DNA of 64,000 nucleotides from Polytrichum commune (lineage: Eukaryota; Streptophyta; Polytrichopsida; Polytrichales; Polytrichaceae): NCBI GenBank assembly GCA_950295325.1, contig OX485805.1, positions 19,641,501-19,705,500 on the forward strand. The letters are read 5' to 3'. The position numbers were made by a program, and so were the translations under genes. This document shows positions 1 to 10,515 of this stretch, piece by piece. The notes beneath the pieces are model-generated. The model saw nothing but the letters and a program-made list of their open reading frames with translations. It was not told the DNA's origin and did no database searches. The first letter of the stretch is position 1; every line of letters starts with the position of its first letter.

Positions 1-538
1 GATAAGCCATTTCCACCGAGGATGCCTCCCTCTGACTAGTGGGAATGTATTGCAGTGATTCACGCTGGGTCACCACATTGTGAAATTTGGGACATTCTCA
101 GTGTGTGAACTGTTACATGGGGAAATCCCACATAACACTATATTCGTTAATCGGAGACTTTGGAAAGTCTCAAAATAAAATATGCCCATAGTTTGGGATG
201 CCAATATTGTAAGCATACGGAACATTGGGAACATTGGGAACATGACGATTTACGAATTCGCACGTGGAGAATATTCACAGTACTAAAAATAGCTTGTATT
301 GAATTATAATGAAAACATGAACTTCGTGTGGAAAATAACTCCCGAATCTCAAAAATAAATGAATTTATGTCATTATAGAGTTTAGGGTGCGCATCCCATA
401 TCTAAGGGTCTTATGGAATTGGATGGCACATCCCAAATGTATACCACAATTGAATGTGGCAAGTCTACTATGTCTATTAAAAACCAAAAATAAGCACGCG
501 TCTATGTATTTCGCCATTAACTCCCACCTACGTTATGT
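1..538. other. gene-free left edge
   Basis: AT-rich sequence with no coding segment I can support. It lies just downstream, in transcription sense, of the decayed minus-strand repeat gene that follows and may be its 3' flank. I see no terminal repeat that would mark an element end. Confidence 0.3.
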
Positions 539-3257
539 TTACCCATCTCCATCTTCCGTTTCATATCCATTCTCGGCGTCGTTTTCCGCAGCTGCAATAC
601 GTGCCAAGTTGTCTTTGGCAAAATCTATATGTTTTTGGGGGATGGTCATTGTTTCTGATTTAGAACCCATGTGTGGCTTCCAAGCACAAAGTATGGTATC
701 CGTGTTTATCCAAACCGGTCCGTAAGCTGAGTCCACTGTCCACTTGAAATTCTTTTTGGTGTCCCAACCTAAATAGGTGCGAAGCACGTTCGGGTCTTTG
801 GTGCTTGGACGGCAATATTCCACCTCAATTTGTCAAAAGTTAGGGCTAGTTCGAACAAAATTGGGTGAAGACAATGCTTTCACCAACCAAATTGGTTTCG
901 GGTGTTCCTCATCTCCTGCTCGTACGAGGACCATATAATCTTCGTGGCAATCAACACCTACACGAAACGATGGTGCCGGCCGATTGTGCGTTGGGCCAAT
1001 GTAATGCTTGTCCATTGGGAACTCTTCACGGATGTCTCCATTGCTGAAAAACATGGTGTCGGACTCGACAACCGTCAAACGACTTTGTGGCCAAAATCCT
1101 TGTATCAACATCATACGGGTGTCACCACCAAGTGTCATCAAAGCCGAGCGAATTCAATCCCAATACGCGATCAACAGTTCATGGGTATCTCTAATACGTC
1201 TGGTGATGTCCTCCTCGCACAATTCTTTCCAATATTCAATGAATCTGGATATGCCTTTGATGATTTCCGGCCCATTCCTCATGGGGTCGGGTTTGCAAGG
1301 CTTTGGTTCTCCATCCGGGAGCAAACATTTCTCATCCTTGTCTTGACGCCATACGAGTATACCATCATCAGGGCCCCAATTAGGAGATGTGCACAAAAAC
1401 TTGAACTGCATGGCTGGGACACCATCATCCCTCACATAGAATCGGAATTGTTGTACTTTGGTATGTTCCACCAATTGGTCCGCTCTTTTCAACATGTATG
1501 GCTCGATGAAGGCCTTCAAATTTGGTACTTCCTCAATCATATGCAGGATCACCGGCATATGGTCTAAATCCATATATGATTTCATAAAAAGTGGTATGGT
1601 TGGAAAATCTTCCTCATGCAACTTCATGCTCCAACATCCAAATGACGCATCAATGTCGTACGGAGTTGGACATTTGCCAAACACATCCAAAAAAATTGGA
1701 TAGACTTTCAACACGTAGTTGTGATTTCATACAAACCTGTGACAACTACGGGCAACTTGAAGAGACTATCCGTGGCCTTTATTCTGCGTGCATAACAAGG
1801 GCATGCGGTCTTGGCGTGGTCCATTTTATCATGGATGACTGTTAGAACCTCTGTGGGCCTCATTATGGAAAGAGCACGATTCTTGTAGTAATCTTGACGG
1901 TGAGCCTCTTGGTTGTTGACAAGCTTAATATTTTTTTTTGTCTGGAATGAGATTCATTGCCTATGGGGTGGGCGTCTCAAAGACCTTTGTATTTTTCACA
2001 CGTCGTACACCTGGCAAACTTGTCCCCGGGTCTTTTCAAAATGTATTCCGCAAACTGTTGGTTTTTAATCACACTCAACTTGGACAAAGAAATGGGCCCA
2101 CATCCCGCTATGCGACCCACTTCGTTGATGTCCGTTAAGATGTTTTTCCATTTTGTGCCCGTGGGCAACACCATTTGAACAACTTTCTCCCCTGATGACA
2201 ATGGCCTCGTCTTGTGGGGCATTACATCGGCCAATGGCACTATGAAGGTGGAGAGTATCGCAGATGCTTGAAGTGTAGCCTCCTTAGGTTTCTTTGTGCC
2301 GGAGTTGCCCTGAAATCAAGAGCGTCGATCCATCGACGAATACTTCCTAAACCTATAAAAGTCAGCCTTGGAGACAACATGTATGATATACCACGCTATA
2401 CAACACACTTCCACATTCTCAAGGGTCACCACCTTATGGCCATGCGTATCAATGTGCAAATTTCTGTGCACCTCGAGTTTCTTTGCAGATCTCATACGAA
2501 AATCCGCAAGCCACATCTCTTGACAAAGAGACCTAATTTTTTCGCATGGAAATAATTGGCAACATTTCCTCGCGCAACAGTCCTTGGCGAACACGAGACG
2601 GATAGAATCGTCTCCCAATATGCGATCCCGTCGTCGCTCCTTATCACCACGAGGCACGCGGTTAGAGTCATATCTGCGGAGGCCTTTGCGAGGAGGTAAT
2701 TTGGCCAGCAACGCTGATTGCATTTGATTGTGCCGCTACCCATGATCCCACAAGCTTACTTCTTCATGTAGAACTCGACGAAGGGGCCATCGACGCAAGG
2801 TAAATCTCCACGTCACCGGAACTTCAAGTGGAAGCAAAGAATTCAAGATGCACACACCAACATCATCGGCACCAAGGGGGTTGGCATCAACACAATCACG
2901 GGGATCGGAGTTTCTACATATGCCATTTGCCACCCCAACACCAAGCTCGTTAAGCAGAATGACATCCAGGCCCACCCATTGTTCTCTTCCGAAACCAACG
3001 CACAACAGAATGTCATCGTGGTCATCCCCGGAATGTAGAGATTGATTGGGCCCTTCAAAAGAATCATGGGAGGATGCATCCACAGGCACCTCCACCATGT
3101 TTGTAACGTCAGTCCCCTCCGCCGACGTGAAAGATAGTTGGCATTCACTATCGGAGGACAATGCATTAGTCGACAACTCCAATGAAATATCTCCCACAAG
3201 CATCGCCATTGTACCTAAACAAACAACAATCGCATGAACAAACAACAACCATCCCAA
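539..3257 (-). pseudogene. decayed gene of a large mobile-element protein (DUF7869-like)
   Basis: Successive minus-strand segments in different frames read as one protein. From the N-terminus: an acidic leader (2736-3257); a cysteine-rich piece with CCARKCCQLFPCEK followed by a helical stretch ending near FYRFRKY (2316-2723); a piece with GTKWKNILTDINEV and a CTTCEKYK motif (1977-2240); a short piece VLTVIHDKMDH (about 1735-1860); a long piece with IDASFGCWSMKL and FYVRDDGVPAMQFKF (1154-1714); and two C-terminal pieces (833-1141, 539-823). I associate this order with plant repeat proteins grouped under DUF7869, from memory only. The pieces are separated by frameshifts and stops. Between the IHDKMDH and CWSMKL segments the region where relatives carry an acidic, catalytic-looking stretch is missing, so an internal deletion is likely. 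Non-functional; the exact family is the uncertain part. Confidence 0.5.
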
Positions 3258-3976
3258 TGTTTAGAAGAGCGCAGAAATTATCATCCAAATCTAAGGCCCA
3301 GAACTCACAAACAACTCTTGGGGCACCAATGGGAGGCCCTCACACACAAAGACGAATGCACGTTCGAAAAGAATACAAAGACATAGAAATATTGCAGGAG
3401 AATCCACTGGCAATTGACACAGGCATCACATTGAGATATATATCATTCGTGAAGGGTGTCGATATGATTTGTGCAACCATGGCGAGGGTTGCACACCAAC
3501 AAAGGACAAGTTACTCACAACTGCAGATGAACGCGCGGACGAAGAACCCAACCCAATCAATGATGAAATGTACATGGGAAATGAAATACGCAATTTTGAG
3601 CACCCAATACTCATATTTACGACCTTGTCCGCATGCAATAAGCAGAACTATAGGAACCTCCCGAATCATATGGGTGGAAGACCTAATAGTCGTCTGCACA
3701 ATCCAGTATGCATGACGATCGCCGCAAAGAAAAAAAAGTCCCAGATGGGAAATATAAACGGTAGTGTGTACACCCCCCACATATGTTTGCAGCGGTTATG
3801 TATACGAACGGCCGTTCGTAAGCTCTTGCTAAAACAATATATGTAAAAAACACTTGGACCTATCGCAATTTCGATAACTCAGGCCATCCGTTATCTGAAG
3901 ACATGCCACATTGTCTATAGGGGCAAATGACATGTACCACATCCCGCTGTTCCATTGTAAGTCAGGGAACGGCATA
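3258..3976. other. gene-free stretch left of the pogo element
   Basis: About 720 bases with only short overlapping open frames on both strands and no recognised protein. It ends at the TA dinucleotide into which the next transposon is inserted. Confidence 0.3.
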
Positions 3977-4285
3977 CAGTCTAACCTTGATAATGTCACC
4001 CTTGTTAATAGACCACCTTGATATTGTCACCTAAAAGTTTGAAACCGATTTTCATAGTGTAAAACTCCCTCGTTATTATCCCTATCACCCTTGATAATGT
4101 CACTATTTTTTTTCAAAATCCGTAGTGTAAATGTGATAATATTAAGTATGGATGGATTGTATGGGTGGGCATGGGTTCAATATTATAATGGGTGGGCATG
4201 GGTTCGATATTATTGTTCATGGGTGAGCATGGGCTAAAGCAAAGCATATTGGGGGTCATTGAATGAGCTCTCATTCAATGCTTTC

Positions 4286-4973
4286 GGCATAGTGGGATGC
4301 CTTGTGTAATTTCAAATTTGGTACGTGTTTCGGAGTCCAAATGCTCAATTCTACATACTCGCAGTTGTCTGTAAGTTGAGGCCAAAGGTGGAAGTTCACA
4401 AACACACAGATACACTTCCTGCTGATTTTTCCTGCTGATTGTTCGACTCACAACAACTTGGTGGTGGTGGTGGGTTTCTTCCCCTTATATCTTGCATTCC
4501 ACAAATTTGAATGTTTGGTTCTAAATTTTGTCCTTGCTCTTGCTTGTAAATATGTTGATATCAGTAATTTTCCTGAAGTCTTGACCTTCACCTGTTCATT
4601 TGTAACTACCAGCTGGTTCTACCTGTTCATTGAGCACCAACCTTGATCGATGAACAAGTGCTGCATGCGGGCATAGTGGGATGCCGTGTGTGATTTCGTT
4701 TTTGGTACATGTTTTGGAGTCCAAATTAAATGCTCAATTCCACATACTCGCAGTTGTCTGTAAGTTGAGGCCAAAGGTGGAAGTTCACAAACACACAGAT
4801 ACACTTCCTGTAGATTTTTCCTGCTGATTGTTCGACTCACAACAACTTGGTGGTGGTGGTGGGTTTCTTCCCCTTATAGCTTGCATTCCACAGCTTTGAA
4901 TGTTTGGTTCTAAGTTCTATCCTTGCTCTTGCTTGTATATATGTTGATATCAATAATTTTCTTGAAGTCTTGA
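4286..4973 (+). repeat. tandem duplication in the pogo 5' leader
   Basis: Two copies of about 300 bp (4286-4585 and 4670-4973) lie in direct orientation with an offset of 384 bp. Both begin GGCATAGTGGGATGCC and share CATACTCGCAGTTGTCTG and a GGTGGTGGTGG tract; they differ by scattered substitutions and a few short indels. They sit upstream of the transposase start at 5211 and may hold promoter or leader sequence. Just before them, at 4161-4233, a 26-bp motif (ATGGGTGGGCATGGGTTC core) is repeated about three times. Confidence 0.8.
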
Positions 4974-5210
4974 ATCAATATATTTCTTTGCTCATTTGGA
5001 ATCGTGGGACCATTGGTTATAATTCTCCGCAAATTTGTTGTGATGACCACATTAGAGCACACGGTGAATTGAGTGACTAGAGAACCAACAATCAAACCTC
5101 AACATCTACCAGAAGAATTATTTAGCAATTTACCTTCAAATTTTGAAACAAATCCTGGGATTTTTGAGTGCTCATTTGGGGGAATGGTTTGGCAAAAATA
5201 GGTACTTCCA

Positions 5211-6929
5211 ATGGCAAGTAAATCCACACGCAAACGAGTAGATTTATCAATCTCTGATAAGAGGAAAATTTTTGAAGTCCACAAAGCTCATCTAGGTTTG
5301 AAACATGAAGACCTTGCACAATATATGGTGGATCAACATAAATTCAAGCTTGTGGATCGGACCACTATTTCCAAGATCCTTCGTTCAAAAGAGAAGTGGA
5401 TGAACATGGATACATGTGTGCGTGAAGGCAATGTACGACGCGCTCGAGTTGGAAAATGGCCTCAGCTTGAAAAAACTTAGGTTTTATGGTTTGGACAGGT
5501 CAAAGCACGGAGGGGAGTAGTAACTGATGATGTCATTATGCAAAAGGCTAAGGAATTGAGGAATTCATTTGGCATATATGATACCGAGTTCAAGCTTTCT
5601 CATGGGTGGTTGCAAAATTTCAAAACTCGACATGGAATAAAGTGTTATTATCTGCATGGAGAAAGTGGAGATGCAGATGGAGTTGGAGTTGCATTGGCCA
5701 TGGCAAAGATCCCATTCATATTGAAGAAATATGATCCAGAAGACATCTTCAATTTTGATGAGACAAGTTTGTATTATAGAGCCTCTCCTTATAAGACTTT
5801 GAATATTGGGAAGGCGAAAGGAAATAAGAAAAAGAAGGACCGTGTGACATTGGGGCTTTGCACTAATATCTCAGGGAAGGAGCGATTGAAGCTTGTTTTC
5901 ATTCACAAAGCAGCGCGTCCCAGATGCTTTCCTCGGAATTTTGATCCAAATAGGACAGTACACTATTATTCTAACAATTCAGCCTGGATGAATGGTGATG
6001 TTTTTACACATTGGGTGAAGAGTGAGAACCGAAGAATGGCATTGAAAGACAAAAAGATTTGCATTATTATGGATAATGTAGGAAACCATGATATTCATGG
6101 TGAGGTCAAGAAAGTTATAGATGGGTTTAATGCTTTTGTACTCTCCCATATCACTATCTTGTTCCTTCCACCAAATGTGACTTCAGTTGTTCAGCCTTTG
6201 GATCAAGGAGTGATTGCAGCATTCAAAATGTGTTATAAGCGCAAGCTTGTTGCCTGGACTTTGCAACAAATTGATAACAACTCAAATGAAGATTTGGGGA
6301 AATTGAATGTTGATGTATTTCAAGCTATGCTATGGTGTGTGGCGGCATGGCATGAATTAGATGATCAAACCATTAGAAATTGTTGGAGAAAGTCTGCCAT
6401 ATTGCCTGCAGAGCGGAATGCAGATATAAACAATCTTGATGAACGTATGAAGTCCAAAATGGAGGAAGCAACTTTGGAATTGGGTAGACTCATCGCCGCA
6501 TTAAATTTGGGTTTGGATGTTGAAGGCAAGCCTGTAGAAAAGCTTTGTCCTTTGGAGTACATAAACATGGAAGGTGAAGATGATTTTGAGGTGGAATTTT
6601 CTACTGAGGAGCTTGTGCAATTAGTGCAAGATGGCGAACATGTTCTTGATTCCATGGAAGTGGACCCATTGATTGTTCATAGCAGTGATGATGAGTCTAA
6701 AGTAGTGAAGCTAAGCGATGCACAAAAATATGCTAAAGATGTTTTGAATTTTATGGCTAGCCAAGGTTCTCAGATTTTCAGCACTCATGAGTTGTTAGAA
6801 ATGGAAAAAATCCATGACAAACTCATTAGAATTGGTGTTGCACATTTAACATCAACAAAACAATGTGACATTAGAAGCTTCTTTGTCTCTAGTGAGAGGT
6901 CTTTACCTGATCTCAATGACACATTATGA
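5211..6929 (+). pseudogene. pogo/Tigger transposase with one in-frame TAG
   Basis: DNA-binding and DDE transposase that would bind the terminal repeats and excise the element. The frame from ATG 5211 to the stop at 6927-6929 is open for 573 codons except for a TAG at 5478-5480 (codon 90). Residues about 8-62 form a CENP-B-type N-terminal helix-turn-helix (SISDKRKIFEVHK, TISKILRSKEKW). Residues about 84-145 form a second Tc5-type helix-turn-helix (KLSHGWLQNFKTRHGI). The DDE domain follows: first Asp in FNFDETSLYY (about residue 183), second in CIIMDNVGNHD (about 288), third in QPLDQGVI (about 331). An acidic tail ends RSLPDLNDTL. The stop falls between the two DNA-binding domains; the ATG at 5538 could start a shorter product with the DDE domain. 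Alternatives: recent inactivation, or readthrough. Confidence 0.85.
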
Positions 6930-7278
6930 TGTGCTCTTGTTGTTATTCACAATTTTGAATTATATTTTACATTCAAAAACATTGAAGTCTCATATTTGTT
7001 ATTTAAAAAAAAATTTGTAATTATATTTTGATTTTCTACATATATTTTGATAATATCACATTATGCACAAAATGTGACACTATCAAGTATGTCACACCTT
7101 GTTTATATCACACTTTTTGGTGAAACGGAGGGTGTGACATTATCAAGGTTAGGGTGTAATTCACAACTACATGCCGGGATACGTGAGGTGGTTTTACTAT
7201 CCACGGTCTATTTTACTCCACATCTGACAAGTTGCATTATAATGCCACTTGTGAGAAAGGGTCAGCATTAGGTCTCCT

Positions 7279-7606
7279 TAATTCAACCGGAGTTTTGGTC
7301 GGGAGTTGGTTGTTTTAAATACAAAACTTTTTCCATTTTTGGTAAATTTTTGGTGCATGTTTGGAATTAGTGTGGAGGATTGAATGAAGAACATCCTATA
7401 TTGGTTCATTGAGGGCCAAATTCATTCTATATTTTAGCATGCCAAGAGGTGCTAAAATGAGTTTGGTCTTGAAGGAACCGATATAAATGATCCATATTCA
7501 TTTAACCTCCACACTACTACCTCCAAGCATGCACTGGAAACCTACCGAACATGGAGAGTGTCGTATGCAAACCAACCAACACCTGACCAAAACTCTGATT
7601 GAATTA
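7279..7606. mobile_element. foldback miniature element, family C, copy 1
   Basis: The ends are inverted repeats of roughly 110 bp. The left end reads TTAATTCAACCGGAGTTTTG and the right end is its approximate complement (CAAAACTCTGATTGAATTA). Between them a shorter inverted pair surrounds the GTGTGGAGG-type motif. Related copies lie inside intron 7 of the PHO1-like gene and near 42.8 kb. No coding capacity. Confidence 0.7.
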
Positions 7607-7885
7607 GAAAATGACTCTAATGTTATGAACTCTACTTGATTGCCGAGAATTTGTACACTTAGAAAGTTAACCACTACATGTCAATCTCCAAAGCCTCTAC
7701 AGTGGCAACTTGGATTCTTATCTTTAATAGTGGCGTATGTGCAACTCCCGGATCTTGTCCATCTTCAGGAGTTGATAGGAGAAGGTCTTATTGGCATTTT
7801 CTTTTAATGACAAAATCCATCGAGATACATTATAATGTCTTTTTGGAAGTCCAGGGGATGTCAGAGAGGTTGGACTACACCCTAA

Positions 7886-8256
7886 GAGCATCCTCAGTCG
7901 GTCTAGGTAAAGCTCACTGCAAACCAAGACCTATCTTGCTTAAAATGCTCAAAATTTAGAGGGAGTGCACCAAAATTTAGAGGGAGTGCACCAAATTTGA
8001 CATTTAGAGGGAGTGTGGGAGGATCTGTCCATTTTTAAGCAAGATTTGGTGCACTCCCTCTAAATTTTGAAAATGTGGTGTTTTCAATGAGGGATTTCAC
8101 CTATGTCAAATTTTTACAATTCTTTTTTCTTGAGAAATATCTCACGTTTATTTAGGTGTGCTTCTAATGATGGTAATTTCAGTTTCTAATTTTAGGTCAG
8201 TCAAAAGATAGGTTTTGGTTTGCAATGAGCTTTACCTAGACCGACCGAGGATGCTC
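7886..8256. mobile_element. PIF/Harbinger-like miniature element inside the pogo end
   Basis: A 371-bp element flanked by TAA on both sides (7883-7885 and 8257-8259). Its inverted ends begin GAGCATCCTC and match over about 50 bp (GGTCTAGGTAAAGCTCA shared). A GAGCATC start with a three-base TWA duplication is typical of plant Tourist-type elements. Inside are two direct copies of ATTTAGAGGGAGTGCACC and an inverted copy, giving a second internal hairpin. It is inserted in the terminal repeat of the pogo copy: removing it and one TAA restores that end. Confidence 0.85.
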
Positions 8257-8478
8257 TAACCTTGATAATGTCACACCCTCCGTTTCACCAAAAAATGTGA
8301 TATAAACAAGGTGTGACATACTTGATAGTGTCACATTTTGTGCATAATGTGATATTATCAAAAAATATGTAGAAAATCAAAATATAATTACAATTTTTTT
8401 TTAAAATAACAAATACGAGACTTCAATATTTTTGAATGTAAAATATAATTCAAAATTGTGAATAACAACAAGAGCACA

Positions 8479-9447
8479 TCATAATGTGTCATTGAGATCA
8501 GGTAAAGACCTCTCACTAGAGACAAAGAAGCTTCTAATGTCACATTGTTTTGTTGATGTTAAATGTGCAACACCAATTCTAATGAGTTTGTCATGGATTT
8601 TTTCCATTTCTAACAACTCATGAGTGCTGAAAATCTGAGAACCTTGGCTAGCCATAAAATTCAAAACATCTTTAGCATATTTTTGTGCATTGCTTAGCTT
8701 CACTACTTTAGACTCATCATCACTGCTATGAACAATCAATGGGTCCACTTCCATGGAATCAAGAACCTGTTCGCCATCTTGCACTAATTGCACAAGCTCC
8801 TCAGTAGAAAATTCCACCTCAAAATCATCTTCACCTTCCATGTTTATGTACTCCAAAAGACAAAGCTTTTCTACAGGCTTGCCTTCAACGTCCAAACCCA
8901 AATCTAATGCGGCGATGAGTCTACCCGATTCCAAAGTTACTTCCTCCATTTTGGACTTTATACGTTCATCAAGATTGTTTATATCTGCATTCCACTCTGC
9001 AGGCAATATGGCGGACTTTCTCCAACAATTTCTAATGGTTTGATCATCTAATTCATGCCATGCCGCCACACACCATAGCATAGCTTGAAATACATCAACA
9101 TTCAATTTCCCCAAATCTTCATTTGAGTTGTTATCAATTTGTTGCAAAGTCCAGGCAACAAGCTTGCGCTTATAGCACATTTTGAATGCTGCAATCACTC
9201 CTTGATCCAAAGGCTGAACAACTGAAGTCACATTTGATGGAAGGAACAAGATAGTGATATGGGAGAGCGGCAAGAAGATGAGGGGCAGAGCGGTGTGTGG
9301 AGCGGCGAGAGGAGAGAGCATACAATGCAGGCGGAGCTGCGAGAAGTTGATATGCGAGAGAAACCGTTGCTTCTTTGGCACATGAGATTCAAGATTCAAG
9401 AACCCAAGATTCAAGCGGAAGCAGGTGAAGATGCCGACGTCATCCAT
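8479..9447 (-). pseudogene. 3' remnant of pogo transposase fused to foreign sequence
   Basis: An open minus-strand frame of 322 codons. Codons from about 63 onward match the C-terminal part of the transposase at 5211-6929, starting at the strand before the third catalytic Asp (QPLDQGV) and running to the identical end RSLPDLNDTL. The first two catalytic aspartates and both DNA-binding domains are absent. The N-terminal 60 or so codons come from the unrelated GC-richer segment, so the start is fortuitous. Not a functional transposase; transcription unknown. Confidence 0.8.
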
Positions 9448-9656
9448 AGAATTTGTTGTCCATCCGGCTTTTTTTCATCCATGTTACTTGTTATTATCAC
9501 ACTTACACTACAAATTTTGAAAAAAAAAAGTGACATTATCAAGGGTGATAGTGATAATAACGAGGAAGTTTTACACTATGGAAATCGGTTTCAAACTTTT
9601 AGGTGACAATATCAAGGTGTTCTATTAACAAGTGTGATATTATCAAGGTTAGGGTG

Positions 9657-10515
9657 TAGATGAGTTAGACCGTATGAGAGGATGACCAAGAAAACCAAGT
9701 TGCATCTGGTGAAGGTGAAGAGACTTTCATGGAAGCATTGAAAGCGGATGCAGAGGCACTAATAAGTGCACCTTATGCCTCACCAGATGCAACATTCCTC
9801 CGAGGATGCTTTGGTCACCATTATGAAGAAAATTCATATTGAGGAAGATAGGATTAATTAATGTATCCAAGGTTTGAAACAAGGGCCACAGATTCATGGT
9901 GGTCAAGTAAGTTGCAGGTAAAGACGTTGGGAAGCCCTTGTAGGGATTCATGCCAACTACCATGGGAGGGTTAGAAAAAATATGCCCTTCCCAAGTTTGT
10001 TAATTCATTCCAATTGGGTCTCACTAGACTGAATTGGGGTCAGAGGTCAAAATTTCTATAAAAAAATAACCGGACTATACATTGTTTCTCTGTATTTTCA
10101 CCCTGCCCCTTTTCCATTGTAGCTGTCATGAAACCGTGAAACTTTAGCCCCCACAACCAAATTAGTGTATTGAACGTAAGTTGGCATGCATCAATCACAA
10201 GCCTATAACGAGCAAGTTCTAACAGGAGCCCCCTAACATGGCTGCTGCAAATGCCGGAAACAAGAGATTAAATACATGTCAAAGACAAAGGAGGATTACA
10301 GCACTAGGAATTTTCTGATTATAAGACTGCACAAATTGTGCAACTGGAGTATGATGGTTGAAATGGCTAACCCCTGTCAGATATGTGTCTACACTTTGAT
10401 GGCCAGCACAACAAATTTGACTTGACTGTTTTCCTCCCAATTCCATTTTTGTTTAAGTTTAAGAAGGAGCTGAAGTGTTCATACAATGCAGTGTATGAAC
10501 TTGTGAACCTAATTT
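9657..10515. other. gap between pogo copy 2 and the PHO1-like gene
   Basis: No coding segment recognised. The right part (about 10100-10515) is directly downstream of the PHO1-like stop codon and should hold its 3' untranslated region. I could not fix a polyadenylation site. Confidence 0.35.

Larger units (their letters stand above)
3977..7156 (+). mobile_element. pogo/Tigger-like DNA transposon, nearly complete
   Basis: The 3.18-kb element is bounded by TA on each side (3975-3976 and 7157-7158), the usual target duplication of Tc1/mariner-pogo elements. The right end, read inward on the minus strand, begins CACCCTAACCTTGATAATG; the left end begins CAGTCTAACCTTGATAATG, so the terminal repeats match over about 20 bases. 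Further inward both ends carry repeated copies of a GATAATGTCAC-like subterminal motif. The transposase reads left to right. A roughly 384-bp tandem duplication fills the 5' leader. A second copy lies in inverse orientation about 0.7 kb to the right and a 3' fragment lies near 36.5 kb. Confidence 0.85.
7878..9656 (-). mobile_element. second pogo element, internally deleted, inverse orientation
   Basis: Bounded by TA (7876-7877 and 9657-9658). Both ends, read inward, begin CACCCTAA; in the left end the terminal repeat is split by another element inserted after CACCC. The minus strand carries the last third of the same transposase as the first copy, nearly identical in sequence. The first two thirds are replaced by about 190 bp of unrelated, GC-richer DNA (9259-9447). 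The right 200 bp match the left end of the first element in complement. It could move only with a transposase supplied by another copy. Confidence 0.82.
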
